NCBI RefSeq assembly: GCF_000747525.1 | Contig: NZ_CP009278.1 | Span: 3,906,001-3,970,000 of the forward strand | DNA length: 64,000 bases | From: Sphingobacterium sp. ML3W | Lineage (GTDB): Bacteria > Bacteroidota > Bacteroidia > Sphingobacteriales > Sphingobacteriaceae | Reading direction: 5' to 3' | Shown here: piece after piece, positions 28,711 through 36,760 of the stretch | Layout of the letters: each line of letters begins with the position of its first letter | How positions within the stretch are numbered: the stretch's first letter is position 1 | Notes under the pieces: model-generated | The model's database searches: none | Seen by the model: the letters and a program-made list of their open reading frames with translations, nothing else | Told to the model about the DNA's origin: nothing | Position numbers and translations under genes: made by a program

Positions 28711-28956
28711 ATGACTCAAAAAAAGAATTGGGACGAATTCAGAAGAACTGGACTACTCCTCATCATTAATCAATTATTACATGTCTTTGGTTGGGCCATC
28801 GTACTTGAGTTCGAAAATGACAAGATTATTAATGCTTATCCAGCGCGCGTAAAGTTTCGAGGATTTGACGAAAAAAGTGCCACAAATGCATATAAACAGG
28901 TATCAAAATACTTAGAAGAAAACGCTAATCAATTAAACAAAGAAGCTAATCAATAA
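28711..28956 (+). CDS. Small phage protein of unknown function
   Basis: An 81-residue protein with a hydrophobic N-terminal third (LLLIINQLLHVFGWAIVLEFENDK) and a charged helical C-terminus (SATNAYKQVSKYLEENANQLNK). It sits between large terminase and the gp36-like gene, 4 bp before the latter. It may be a head-completion accessory. No known family was recognised. Confidence 0.6.
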   Translation: MTQKKNWDEFRRTGLLLIINQLLHVFGWAIVLEFENDKIINAYPARVKFRGFDEKSATNAYKQVSKYLEENANQLNKEANQ

Positions 28957-28959
28957 ATC

Positions 28960-29430
28960 ATGCCATTTCTAATAGCACAGGAGCTCAAATCCGTAATACG
29001 TGAATACAAGGTAAACCACATTGCGGACAATGACCCGGCAAACATAACTGTTGCCATAAATACAGCAATTACAGAAGTCGCCAGCCGACTAGTATCAAAA
29101 AATGATAGAAGTAAAAATGATGGCCGTCTAAAAATAGATACCAAAGCTGTTTTTACTCAAGAAGGAGATGATAGAAACCCATTGATCCTAGAACTGACCA
29201 AGATTGTAACCTTATGGTGGTTGCTCCCAAGAAGCAATGCAGGTGTGGATTGGGAAGTTGTAAGAGACAGATATTCCGCAGCAATTGACTACATAAAAGA
29301 TTTAGCCACTGGGGAAGCAAATGACATGACTCTTCCAACTATTGAAGACCCTACCGATGAAGATGGCAACCCGATCAGTTCCACAAAACCGTTTCGCATG
29401 GGTTCCCGTGCAAAATTTAATCATGAATAA
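28960..29430 (+). CDS. DUF1320-type phage protein (Mu gp36-like)
   Basis: A 156-residue protein with the head-tail connector style DITVAINTAITEVASRLVSKND-like helix at residues 27-48 and the LILELTKIVTLWWLLPR segment, both typical of DUF1320/Mu gp36 relatives. These proteins are thought to act in head-neck assembly. It is placed just before the portal gene, 2 bp apart. The family assignment is tentative. Confidence 0.6.
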   Translation: MPFLIAQELKSVIREYKVNHIADNDPANITVAINTAITEVASRLVSKNDRSKNDGRLKIDTKAVFTQEGDDRNPLILELTKIVTLWWLLPRSNAGVDWEVVRDRYSAAIDYIKDLATGEANDMTLPTIEDPTDEDGNPISSTKPFRMGSRAKFNHE

Positions 29431-29432
29431 TC

Positions 29433-30662
29433 ATGGCAAAGAAAAAAGATAAAGAAATTAAGCCATCTAAGGCAGTTTTAAAAAGAGTCTTAGACTACAA
29501 ACTGAAGAGTATTTCACACACTCGAAAAGACATCAAGGACTGGACAATGGCAACCAATATGGTCAATTATGTTGAAGAGCCATCAAACTACATGCTTCAG
29601 GAACTGCTGAATGTTATTTCCAACGATGGACATTTAACCTCACAGCGACAAAACTTGAAAGATCAAATATTTTCATCACCATTTACTATTTATCATGATG
29701 ATAAGGAAGATGATGGTGAAACACGTTTACTACGCAATTCGTCTGGATTTAAAAAAATTATAGGAACCATACATGAGACTGATGATTATGCATACTCTGT
29801 TATTGAACTCAGTTTAAATAATAAAAAACTTGTTGTAGATGTTGTTCCAAGAGCAAATATTATCCCTCAGAACGGGACATTTTTGGAAGACTACACAAAT
29901 AATTCCAACAAAATAAATTACAGAGAAATTAGAGAATTTGGAACTTGGATTCTTGAATTTAATAAATTAGATATTTCTCAGGGTGATTTAGGATTATTAA
30001 ACAAATTAGTTCCACATGTACTCATGAAGCGTTTTGCGCAGTCGTGCTGGAGTGAACTGTGCGAAATATATGGTATTCCGCCCCGAGTTCTCAAAACAAA
30101 TACTGCCGATACAGGAATGATGAACCGTGGGGAAGAAATGATGCGTGACATGGGAGCAGCCGCATGGTTCATTATTGACGAAGCTGAAACTTTGGAATTT
30201 GCAACAGGAGCTACCACAAATGGTGATGTATACCGTAACCTCATCAATCTATGTACGAATGAAATATCATTGGTAATCATTGGGGCTGTAGTTGGACAGG
30301 ATACCACAAATGGCTCTAGATCAAAAGAGGAGGCAGCTCAAGAACTGCTCTGGATCAAAGCGCAGGCACGTATGTCTCATATCGAGCAGGAAATGAACGA
30401 AACTGTTATGCCTGTCCTCGCTAAGATTGGTTTGATAAAAGAAGGTGCTGTATTTAAATACAACGAAGCAGAGGACACGAATAAATTATTTGAGTATACC
30501 AAGGCTTTTCTTAACGATGCAAGATATTTCATTCCTGTAGAATTCATTAAGGAAAAATTTGGCGTTGAATTAATCGAGGTAGAAACAAAAGAAATTGATG
30601 AGACTAAAAACAAAGGGGGGCAAAAACTAAACGCTAAACTTCCAGATAATTTTTTCGACTAA
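29433..30662 (+). CDS. Portal protein (DUF935, Mu gp29-like)
   Basis: A 409-residue protein that forms the dodecameric ring through which DNA enters and leaves the head. DUF935 features include LTSQRQNLKDQIFSSPFTIY near 65-85, VLMKRFAQSCWSELCEIYGIPPRVLKT near 195-220, and GAVVGQDTTNGSRSKEEAAQEL near 285-306. The stop codon follows a T TTT TTC heptamer (30,650-30,656) and precedes a strong hairpin. A -1 shift there continues into the head-morphogenesis frame, so a fraction of ribosomes may make a portal-gpF fusion. Confidence 0.88.
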   Translation: MAKKKDKEIKPSKAVLKRVLDYKLKSISHTRKDIKDWTMATNMVNYVEEPSNYMLQELLNVISNDGHLTSQRQNLKDQIFSSPFTIYHDDKEDDGETRLLRNSSGFKKIIGTIHETDDYAYSVIELSLNNKKLVVDVVPRANIIPQNGTFLEDYTNNSNKINYREIREFGTWILEFNKLDISQGDLGLLNKLVPHVLMKRFAQSCWSELCEIYGIPPRVLKTNTADTGMMNRGEEMMRDMGAAAWFIIDEAETLEFATGATTNGDVYRNLINLCTNEISLVIIGAVVGQDTTNGSRSKEEAAQELLWIKAQARMSHIEQEMNETVMPVLAKIGLIKEGAVFKYNEAEDTNKLFEYTKAFLNDARYFIPVEFIKEKFGVELIEVETKEIDETKNKGGQKLNAKLPDNFFD

Positions 30663-30695
30663 GCCCCTCAGATCATCCCGTTGATCTGGGAGGGC
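30650..30695 (+). promoter_or_regulatory. Candidate programmed -1 frameshift signal (portal to gpF)
   Basis: The heptamer T TTT TTC (30,650-30,656, in portal frame AAT TTT TTC) is followed by a 6-nt spacer that includes the TAA stop, then a hairpin. Its arms are 30,663-30,675 and 30,682-30,695, with 13 pairs and one bulged A. After a -1 slip the next codon starts at 30,656, exactly the frame of the head-morphogenesis gene. This is the textbook layout of a -1 frameshift site. Confidence 0.65.
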
Positions 30696-31990
30696 TATCC
30701 CGTAGTGCAGTCGATAGTTATTACTGCTGTGATCAGCATCACGACCAATTTGATCTTGCAGCAGCAGTTGGAGGTAGTGATTTTGGTAAATACATCGAAA
30801 AGTTAGCTCGCGACATATGGGAGCAACAAGCCGAATTACAGGGTTATGACCCTGTATTGATACAAGCCTACGGTGAAAAATTGAGCGAAGCAATTAAAAA
30901 GGGGTACGACAAAGATTATGTAGAAATTGACTTCATTACGCCAGATTATAAAAAACTACATAGCCTAGAAAAGAATGCTTGGCAATTCAGTGCAGCGAAG
31001 ACTTACACGCAGTTGAAGGAAATGTCCGATGCTTTGACTAAGCCAGATGGTTCGATCAGGTCATTTGATGAGTTCCGCATTCAAACAGCGATTATCACAG
31101 GCAAACAATTACGTCACCTCAAAATCGAATATCAAACTGCATTTGGTGGCGGTCAAATGGCTGCTCAATGGCAACGAATTCAAGAGCAAAAACACATTTA
31201 CCCTTATCTGGAATTTATAGCAGTTGAAGATGAAAATACAACAGCTTTATGCCGATCGTTAAATGGCGTGATTAAGCATGTGGATGATATATTTTGGCAA
31301 ATATACTTTCCGTTAAATCATTACGGATGTAGGTCAACTACCAAACAGCATCGTACAGCTACTGAGACTCCAGATAATGAAATTGTGTATCCCGACATTC
31401 CTAAGATATTTAAGGTCAATTTGGGGGAAAGAGGGCTCGCATTTCCTGAAGACCATGCATACTTTACTGGTATGCCAGCTGAAGTAATGGAGAAAAGTAG
31501 ACAGTTTTTCCCATATAATATGCAGATGGACATATTAGATATTAGCGATGAGACATTAGGTATCATACGCCAACATTTTATGGTCGATACAAAAGCAAAC
31601 GATTATCAACGGATGCTCAGTATTGCAGCTGAAAAAGCAAGAAAAGAAAAGATATTGGTCGATATCATGCCGACCCTTGACCCTGACACGTATCCAGCGC
31701 AAAGGCTGATTGTCTTCCCTGATGCAAAAAAAGGGAAGTCATCAGATTTACGGATAGACAAAAAACTATGGGAAGAGGAGTTTTCGACCAAGTCGCACAA
31801 TATAAACAACATCAAACACGCCATCGGCGCAGGATCAAAGCAAGCAAATCATGTCATCATCACATTGAGTGAAGAAGTCGATTCAGAAATATTAAACCGA
31901 TTGGTTAACGGACGTTGGAAAGATCATCAAGATTTGAAAACAATATTATTCAGGTACCATGACAAAGAGTGGATTTACAAAAGGCCATAA
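30656..31990 (+). CDS. Phage head morphogenesis / minor head protein (Mu gpF-like), start unresolved
   Basis: Frame 30,656-31,990 encodes about 444 residues. The gpF core is recognisable (DYKKLHSLEKNAWQFSAAKT, GQMAAQWQRIQEQK, ALCRSLNGV, and PLNHYGCRS with the family Cys). The last ~150 residues form an extra domain typical of Bacteroidota homologues. The first in-frame start candidate is a TTG at 30,857, but the 67 codons before it contain no ATG, GTG or TTG, have no stop, and encode a plausible family N-terminus (YYCCDQHHDQFDLAAAVGG). It is therefore probably reached by -1 frameshifting from the portal gene, or else uses an unusual start. Confidence 0.82.
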   Translation, partial: RLSPSDHPVDLGGLSRSAVDSYYCCDQHHDQFDLAAAVGGSDFGKYIEKLARDIWEQQAELQGYDPVLIQAYGEKLSEAIKKGYDKDYVEIDFITPDYKKLHSLEKNAWQFSAAKTYTQLKEMSDALTKPDGSIRSFDEFRIQTAIITGKQLRHLKIEYQTAFGGGQMAAQWQRIQEQKHIYPYLEFIAVEDENTTALCRSLNGVIKHVDDIFWQIYFPLNHYGCRSTTKQHRTATETPDNEIVYPDIPKIFKVNLGERGLAFPEDHAYFTGMPAEVMEKSRQFFPYNMQMDILDISDETLGIIRQHFMVDTKANDYQRMLSIAAEKARKEKILVDIMPTLDPDTYPAQRLIVFPDAKKGKSSDLRIDKKLWEEEFSTKSHNINNIKHAIGAGSKQANHVIITLSEEVDSEILNRLVNGRWKDHQDLKTILFRYHDKEWIYKRP

Positions 31991-31993
31991 AAG

Positions 31994-32025
31994 CCAAAAG
32001 CCCTAATTTACATCAGGGCTTTTGG
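31994..32025 (+). other. Intra-operon hairpin between gpF and gpG
   Basis: A perfect 11-bp stem (31,994-32,004 with 32,015-32,025) and 10-nt loop begin 4 bp after the gpF stop. It resembles a terminator stem but lacks a T-tract on the plus strand. It may attenuate transcription or stabilise the upstream mRNA. Confidence 0.5.
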
Positions 32026-32075
32026 GGCACGGTGACCTGCATAAGCCGACCTCCGTAAAGCAAATATACAAACAA

Positions 32076-32615
32076 ATGAGCAATCAACAAAATATAGAAC
32101 AATTCTTTGCACAATTCCAAGCAAAGGTCAATTCTGTGCAACAACGTCTGCCTGACATCATTGGTACGGAAGTCGTCAACTCGTCATTGGACAATTTCCG
32201 TTCGGAATCTTTCTTTGGCAATAAGTGGCCAGTACGGAAAGATAAAAAGAATACGCGAAAGCTACTTGTTAAGACAGGAGCATTACAGCGTAGCCCTCGG
32301 ATAGTATCCAGCATGATAGGTCACGTGGTAGTTGGCTCAGATATCCCATACGCATCTGTTCACAACAATGGAGATATGATTAACAGAGCTGCGCGTTCAG
32401 AGACATTCATCCGCAATAGGTATAAAACTGGTAAAAAAGGAAAAATGTTTGGAGGCATGGGAGCATTCAGTAAAGGCACAACAGCAGGACAAGGTCAAAG
32501 CTATAAAGCCTATTCTTACAGTATGCCCATTCGAAAATTTCTAGGCTCACATCCAAAACTTAAGAGTCATTTGGAAGCAGTCATCAAACAAGAATTTACA
32601 AACGAATTTAAATAA
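32076..32615 (+). CDS. Phage virion morphogenesis protein (Mu gpG-like)
   Basis: A 179-residue protein with the gpG pattern: a central LVKTGALQRSPRIVSSMIGHVVVGSDIPYASVHNNGD (residues about 70-107), where the tail-completion fold binds, and a conserved C-terminal SMPIRKFLGSHPKLKSHLEAVI. The family acts at the head-tail connector or tail completion. I chose ATG 32,076; the upstream frame runs through the hairpin region and is unlikely to be translated. Confidence 0.82.
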   Translation: MSNQQNIEQFFAQFQAKVNSVQQRLPDIIGTEVVNSSLDNFRSESFFGNKWPVRKDKKNTRKLLVKTGALQRSPRIVSSMIGHVVVGSDIPYASVHNNGDMINRAARSETFIRNRYKTGKKGKMFGGMGAFSKGTTAGQGQSYKAYSYSMPIRKFLGSHPKLKSHLEAVIKQEFTNEFK

Positions 32616-32634
32616 CAATTAAAGCACCATTAAA

Positions 32635-32715
32635 ATGAAAGAAAAACCAAAGGTAGATCCTGCCAAACTGATTAAAACGACACCTGTTTTCATTAAGCAC
32701 CTAATTTTAATATAA
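32635..32715 (+). CDS. Very small ORF (26 aa), doubtful
   Basis: An ATG-to-TAA frame of 26 codons in the gap between gpG and the next late gene, beginning MKEKPKVDPAKLIK. Its coding character is fair (Lys/Pro-rich start, spaced like its neighbours), but it is too short to judge. It could be a leader peptide or a remnant. Confidence 0.3.
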   Translation: MKEKPKVDPAKLIKTTPVFIKHLILI

Positions 32716-32721
32716 GTCATT

Positions 32722-33153
32722 ATGAAAGATCTTTTTGTTTACCTAAGACAATTATTGAAAACCTTACCATCCATTGCATGGATTGATCTGGACAAAGGAC
32801 AATTGAACAACTACGAAGTAAGACCATCTATTGACTTCCCAGCAGTACTGCTCAAGCTTGAATATCCATCAACCACCAAGCTATCTGGTAAACAACAACA
32901 ATGTAATGTAATCTTAACAGCCAGCATCGTGTTTGATTTTATGGATGATACCAGCAGCATTACTCCAGATGATATTTTAGAACAATCTTTGAAGGTTTTT
33001 GACATCGCTGACGAAGTGCACAAAAAATTACAGGGTGCAATGGACGTCACCGTGATCAGAACACCCTTGGATCGCGCAAGTGTTCGAGACCCCAACAGAG
33101 CTGACAAGATCAAAGTTCTTCAGTATGTCTATACCACTAAAACTATTGAATAA
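32722..33153 (+). CDS. Late phage protein, probable neck / tail terminator component
   Basis: A 143-residue protein, last gene of the plus-strand late operon. An N-terminal helix (MKDLFVYLRQLLKTLPSIAWIDLDKGQL) is followed by alternating strands (PAVLLKLEYPSTTK, QCNVILTASIVFDF). Tail terminators and completion proteins are commonly this size and follow gpG. The family is not firmly recognised. A terminator follows at once. Confidence 0.6.
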   Translation: MKDLFVYLRQLLKTLPSIAWIDLDKGQLNNYEVRPSIDFPAVLLKLEYPSTTKLSGKQQQCNVILTASIVFDFMDDTSSITPDDILEQSLKVFDIADEVHKKLQGAMDVTVIRTPLDRASVRDPNRADKIKVLQYVYTTKTIE

Positions 33154-33154
33154 T

Positions 33155-33189
33155 AAAAAAGGTCTTTGGTTAATTCCAAAGGCCTTTTA
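33155..33189 (+). terminator. Terminator of the plus-strand late operon
   Basis: A stem of about 13 bp (GGTCTTTGG paired with CCAAAGGCC, one mismatch) flanked by A-run on the left and TTTT on the right. It begins 2 bp after the last late gene and overlaps the end of the convergent small gene at 33,187, so it may serve both strands. Confidence 0.75.
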
Positions 33190-33393
33190 AAATAACATCA
33201 ATTGTTTCGTATTGTAATCACTGGGCTTCATACTTTTAATATTCATCCACTGTCGATATGACAAGTGAATACCATATTTAGGGAATACAGTCGACAAAAT
33301 ACGAGTATCGGGTATATCACGCTCTTTGGCCTCTTGATATACCTGCACGATATACTGCACTCGACGATGATAATTCCGATTATTGTAGGCCAT
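33187..33393 (-). CDS. Small phage protein of unknown function
   Basis: A 68-residue basic protein from ATG 33,393 (MAYNNRNYHRR), with a helical pattern VQYIVQVYQEAKERDIPDTRIL and YRQWMNIKSMKPSD. Short Arg/Lys-rich proteins of this look are common at the end of early operons in Bacteroidota phages, possibly DNA-binding. The longer frame with MFYSKL upstream is less likely. Confidence 0.5.
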   Translation of the reverse strand: MAYNNRNYHRRVQYIVQVYQEAKERDIPDTRILSTVFPKYGIHLSYRQWMNIKSMKPSDYNTKQLMLF

Positions 33394-33449
33394 AGATTTG
33401 TTGAAAACAAAATATAATTTTGAATAAAACAAAAATACGAAATATTTAA

Positions 33450-33493
33450 CAATAAAAAAGCCCTTAAACTTTCATTTAAGGGCTTTTTTATTG
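33450..33493. terminator. Bidirectional terminator at the end of the early operon
   Basis: A 19-bp nearly perfect inverted repeat (33,450-33,468 with 33,475-33,493) with a GC core AAGCCCTTAAA and A/T runs on both sides, giving a T-tract on either strand. It lies 13 bp beyond the stop of the DUF4468-type gene. Confidence 0.88.
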
Positions 33494-33505
33494 CAATAAT
33501 AATAT

Positions 33506-34069
33506 TTAAAAATCATCCGATGAGTTAGGTTTTGACAAATCTACATTCACACTTTGAATTAATTCCTTAATCTTTTCATCAATAAATCTTAAAGATTTAA
33601 TGTTAGATCCTCTAAACATATATTTATCATCCTTTTGTTGTCTCTCATAAGTTGAATTAATAGAAGAATATCCATAAGTTGAATGACCTTTGCCATCTAT
33701 GTTTTTTTCCTTTATGTCATAAAACTGAACCCTATACCTTCCATCTTTCACAGTAATATCAATCATAAATGATATTCTGTCGAAACCACCTGTTAAAACA
33801 TTTTTTCTAGATTCAAATATTCCACTACCAACTATTTTTCCATTTTCCTTATCCTCAACCTGTTTAACTTCGTTACTATCATTAAAATTATCAGCAAACC
33901 ATTTTAATGCTCGTATGTACAATACATTTTTAACTAAGTTACTGTCAACAGACACTACCTCCTCATAAAAAACTGAACCATCTTTAGTTGGCATTGTAAC
34001 CCGATCAACTACTTTTTGAGCCTTCGTAAAAAGAGGTAACATCAATAATAATAAGAATATTTTTTTCAT
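33506..34069 (-). CDS. Secreted DUF4468-like protein carried by the phage
   Basis: A 187-residue protein with a clear signal peptide (FLLLLMLPLFTKAQ, residues 5-18) and a single domain of the DUF4468 type: ALKWFADNFNDSN, then IVGSGIFESRKNV, then FMIDITVKDGRYRVQFYDI. DUF4468 proteins are exported Bacteroidota proteins of unknown function. It ends the early operon just before a strong terminator and is unlike a virion protein. It could be a lysogenic-conversion (moron) gene that alters the host envelope (inference). Confidence 0.75.
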   Translation of the reverse strand: MKKIFLLLLMLPLFTKAQKVVDRVTMPTKDGSVFYEEVVSVDSNLVKNVLYIRALKWFADNFNDSNEVKQVEDKENGKIVGSGIFESRKNVLTGGFDRISFMIDITVKDGRYRVQFYDIKEKNIDGKGHSTYGYSSINSTYERQQKDDKYMFRGSNIKSLRFIDEKIKELIQSVNVDLSKPNSSDDF

Positions 34070-34096
34070 TTTCTTTTAGATTAGTACCCAAAGATA

Positions 34097-34831
34097 TCAC
34101 TTTTTACTATTTTTTCGCTGCATATCTTTCATCACCAACGCCGCACCAGTCGCTTTCTTCAACAACACCTCCATGCTGTCACCACGTTCAACCCGACCAA
34201 CATCTTGTCCTGCCTTAAAATTACACTCCTTAGTATATTCTTTGTCAGCAGATCTAAACTGCTTTTCCTCTACATAAAGCTTTAGCCATTTCATGATTGT
34301 GCTACCATCCATACGCTGAAAGTCTTCACCATAAAAGCCCTTTTTAGCATTACAAAAACAAATAGCAATCTCTTCTAGTGTCAGCGATGAATGTGTAACA
34401 ATAATCATTGGAGCTAAAGCTAATATCCCATCCTTAGTAATCATACGATCCAGGATAAAGTACTTTCTTAGATCATTAACCATCAAACATAAAGTTTTGA
34501 CAACTGCCTCTGAATTTTCCCTATTCAATATACCGATACTTTTCGGAGCTGTTAACCCATCGAGCATCAGTTCCATTTGATCAATCATGTTTCGGACCTC
34601 AGCAAGATGTGTTTCCCTATCATCGCCTTTAAACTCTTTATCAAAAAATCGTTCAGACCTCTTTAGGTCGTCCAGTTGTTCAGACGCTACACGATAGGCT
34701 TCAAATTTACGCTCAACATGATTAGGAGAATACTTCGCCATTTGAGCCATTGTTACAGCCGTATTATTGTTTAAGTTCTGCATCAAACGCGTCGGCTTCC
34801 AAATTTCGAGCTTGTTGTTTTGTGCTTCCAT
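34097..34831 (-). CDS. Phage early protein of unknown function
   Basis: A 244-residue soluble protein with a charged, helical N-terminal half (VERKFEAYRVASEQLDDLKRSERFFDKEF) and a conserved-looking middle (SSLTLEEIAICFCNAKKGFYGEDFQRMDGSTIMKWLKLYVEE). The latter resembles helical domains found in Bacteroidota phage and plasmid early proteins. It overlaps the preceding gene by 68 bp in another frame, an unusually long overlap. Function unknown. Confidence 0.7.
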   Translation of the reverse strand: MEAQNNKLEIWKPTRLMQNLNNNTAVTMAQMAKYSPNHVERKFEAYRVASEQLDDLKRSERFFDKEFKGDDRETHLAEVRNMIDQMELMLDGLTAPKSIGILNRENSEAVVKTLCLMVNDLRKYFILDRMITKDGILALAPMIIVTHSSLTLEEIAICFCNAKKGFYGEDFQRMDGSTIMKWLKLYVEEKQFRSADKEYTKECNFKAGQDVGRVERGDSMEVLLKKATGAALVMKDMQRKNSKK

Positions 34832-35231
34832 TTTTAATCTTATCTATTATCTCTAACAAATTCTTATTAATTGCTCCCAGCTGCTTATACTTCTGTAGCG
34901 AAAAGTTCAAACGGTCCCAATGCACCAGAATAGCTTTGAAACTTAGAAATGCAGACTCATCCGTTTTTTCTATACTTGCACCCTTCAGTTGTGCAAGTAT
35001 AGATTTCAAAGCTTGACCCTGTGAAGGGTTCCTGATCACTGGGAGGTCGAAGCTCTTCAACCATTCATGATAGAACCCCATTGCTTCATTGTGATAAGGA
35101 CTAGGTTCTTCTTTTTTATCCAAACCCTTTAGTCTGGATAATATGGAGCGGAGGACAATTACCTCCGCACCCTGCTTGACTAACTTCTTTATATAACTTT
35201 CAAGCCATTTGATTTCTTCTTTTAATGTCAT
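34764..35231 (-). CDS. Phage early protein of unknown function
   Basis: A 155-residue helical protein (MTLKEEIKWLESYIKKLVKQG) with a central SPYHNEAMGFYHEWLKSFDLPVI and a C-terminal stretch ESAFLSFKAILVHWDRLNFSLQKYKQLG. It overlaps the next gene by 68 bp, which suggests tight coupling of the two. No known fold was recognised. Confidence 0.65.
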   Translation of the reverse strand: MTLKEEIKWLESYIKKLVKQGAEVIVLRSILSRLKGLDKKEEPSPYHNEAMGFYHEWLKSFDLPVIRNPSQGQALKSILAQLKGASIEKTDESAFLSFKAILVHWDRLNFSLQKYKQLGAINKNLLEIIDKIKNGSTKQQARNLEADAFDAELKQ

Positions 35232-35240
35232 AATGTTACC

Positions 35241-35768
35241 TTATTTATCAAGCATGATATTAAATTCCTCTATTGTAATTGGAATAACTTTAAAATAATT
35301 GTGCCCGGAAGTTAAGTCGACTATAACTTTCGTTAGACTTTTTAGATCGTAGTTGTATGAAATTAGATTGTTCATTGCAACTGCTTTCAAAATATTCAAA
35401 AAGAACTTTTCATCGCGATGATATTCGAGTGCTTTAATCATATAATCTTCAGATGAAACATTTACATATGTCATATTTTTAACTCCATTTCTTCCAGCAA
35501 CTCTCAAGAAATGATTAAATGTAAAAAGTGAACCATAATGAGAAGATGTGTACATACTATAAGTTACAATCACATTTTTGGAATTAAATAACATTTCATA
35601 TTGCTTATCATCGCCCTCTTCTTTACACTTAAAATAAAACTCTCGAATAATTTGTAAATCTTTATAGTCAATATCAAAGTGATATCTTAATTGCCTTTTA
35701 ACATGAGATGTTTCATCTTCTTTAACATCTCTTTCTTGATCGTTGTCAATAAAAATCATTTTTTTCAT
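35241..35768 (-). CDS. Phage early protein of unknown function
   Basis: A 175-residue protein with mixed alpha/beta character, a charged N-terminus (FIDNDQERDVKEDETSHVKR) and hydrophobic strands (NVIVTYSMYTSSHYGSLFTF, KVIVDLTSGHNYFKVIPITI). It lies two bases from the next gene in the early operon. The AT content is higher than that of neighbouring genes, which may point to separate acquisition. Function unknown. Confidence 0.6.
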   Translation of the reverse strand: MKKMIFIDNDQERDVKEDETSHVKRQLRYHFDIDYKDLQIIREFYFKCKEEGDDKQYEMLFNSKNVIVTYSMYTSSHYGSLFTFNHFLRVAGRNGVKNMTYVNVSSEDYMIKALEYHRDEKFFLNILKAVAMNNLISYNYDLKSLTKVIVDLTSGHNYFKVIPITIEEFNIMLDK

Positions 35769-35770
35769 AA

Positions 35771-36223
35771 TTAGCCCTCCGACAATAAAAGTTCTGTAAA
35801 CTGATCATTAAACATTGGTTTTGGTAAATCCTCAACAATACGCCAGTGTGTAACATATTCAAAAATCGAATATTCTTCATTAAACTTTCTAGTGCTGCCA
35901 TCAGAAAAATAAAGAACCAAATTATCGTTACTCACATCATTGGGAATTGGGCAATCATTGATACAATTCCACCCGTTATTATTTTCAAGACCCTTCAGGC
36001 TTTTGGGACGGTATGTAAATTGATCGCATTCCAAATTGCTGTCTTTTCTCCTAGAAATTCGATAGAGAGTATTATTAAGAATCTTACCACTTTCATCGTA
36101 ACCAATTCGAAACTCACGAACTGAAGTCCATCCATTATATTTAAGAGCACACGTCTGTTGCTCTACTGGCAATATATCCCATACTTCGCCATAAGCTTGT
36201 TTTATTAATTCTTCCTTTGTCAT
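35771..36223 (-). CDS. Phage early protein of unknown function
   Basis: A 150-residue protein, probably globular, with repeated aromatic motifs (YNGWTSVREF, NNGWNCINDCPIP, YVTHWRIVEDLP). The W-R-I-V-E-D-L-P ending resembles small Bacteroidota phage proteins of unknown role. It stands between the 61-aa and 175-aa genes in the same operon. Confidence 0.6.
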   Translation of the reverse strand: MTKEELIKQAYGEVWDILPVEQQTCALKYNGWTSVREFRIGYDESGKILNNTLYRISRRKDSNLECDQFTYRPKSLKGLENNNGWNCINDCPIPNDVSNDNLVLYFSDGSTRKFNEEYSIFEYVTHWRIVEDLPKPMFNDQFTELLLSEG

Positions 36224-36235
36224 AATTTTGTGTTT

Positions 36236-36421
36236 TTAGAACTCATCTGATAGGATGATACTTTTATCATAGGCATAAGTATCACCATCGGAAAACCTTA
36301 TATCTACTTCAGTGACCGAATTTAAACCGCTATAATTAAACTGGTCATCAGTCTGATTAATTAAGACCTCCATGTTATCAGGGAGATCTTTTATCTTACT
36401 TTTTAAATCTTTAATTGTCAT
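36236..36421 (-). CDS. Small phage protein of unknown function
   Basis: A 61-residue acidic protein starting MTIKDLKSKIKDLPDNMEVLI, with a beta-rich second half (SVTEVDIRFSDGDTYAYDKSIIL). The first helix plus PDNMEV pattern is frequent in small Bacteroidota phage proteins. It is 12 bp upstream of the next gene in the operon. Confidence 0.55.
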   Translation of the reverse strand: MTIKDLKSKIKDLPDNMEVLINQTDDQFNYSGLNSVTEVDIRFSDGDTYAYDKSIILSDEF

Positions 36422-36457
36422 AACTAAATTGGTTTGTAATTACTTTATAGTATTTAT

Positions 36458-36760
36458 TTAAATAAACCTGTAACCTCTCGGTTTCATTGCTTCAATAGTT
36501 GCCTTAAATGGAAATTCTCCCATTTCTTTGACCTTGATACACTGTTCCTGAAGAATAACCGACCCGGTAAATATTATTCGTTCTTTGTCTTCATGGCGAA
36601 TACTGATCGTCATCACCTTTCCATTTCCTTTATCTGAATACTTTGATTTATCGATCTTGAAGTCTAGCACTTCAATGACTTTGTCAACGACTTCGTCCAT
36701 CTCTATTTTTTTCCCTGTAAATCTTTCTGTTTGAATATTTAAATCACTAAAGTTTTTCAT
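36458..36760 (-). CDS. Small protein overlapping the DGR reverse transcriptase; possible nucleic-acid-binding accessory
   Basis: A 100-residue protein whose start overlaps the RT stop by 14 bp, so the two are translationally coupled. The pattern KVIEVLDFKIDKSKYSDKGNGKVMTISIRHEDKERIIFTGS looks like a small beta-barrel (OB-like) single-strand-binding protein found in Bacteroidota phages; this is a tentative impression. It is not Avd, the usual four-helix DGR accessory. Position makes it a candidate helper for the retroelement, though it may simply be an early phage gene. Confidence 0.6.
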   Translation of the reverse strand: MKNFSDLNIQTERFTGKKIEMDEVVDKVIEVLDFKIDKSKYSDKGNGKVMTISIRHEDKERIIFTGSVILQEQCIKVKEMGEFPFKATIEAMKPRGYRFI

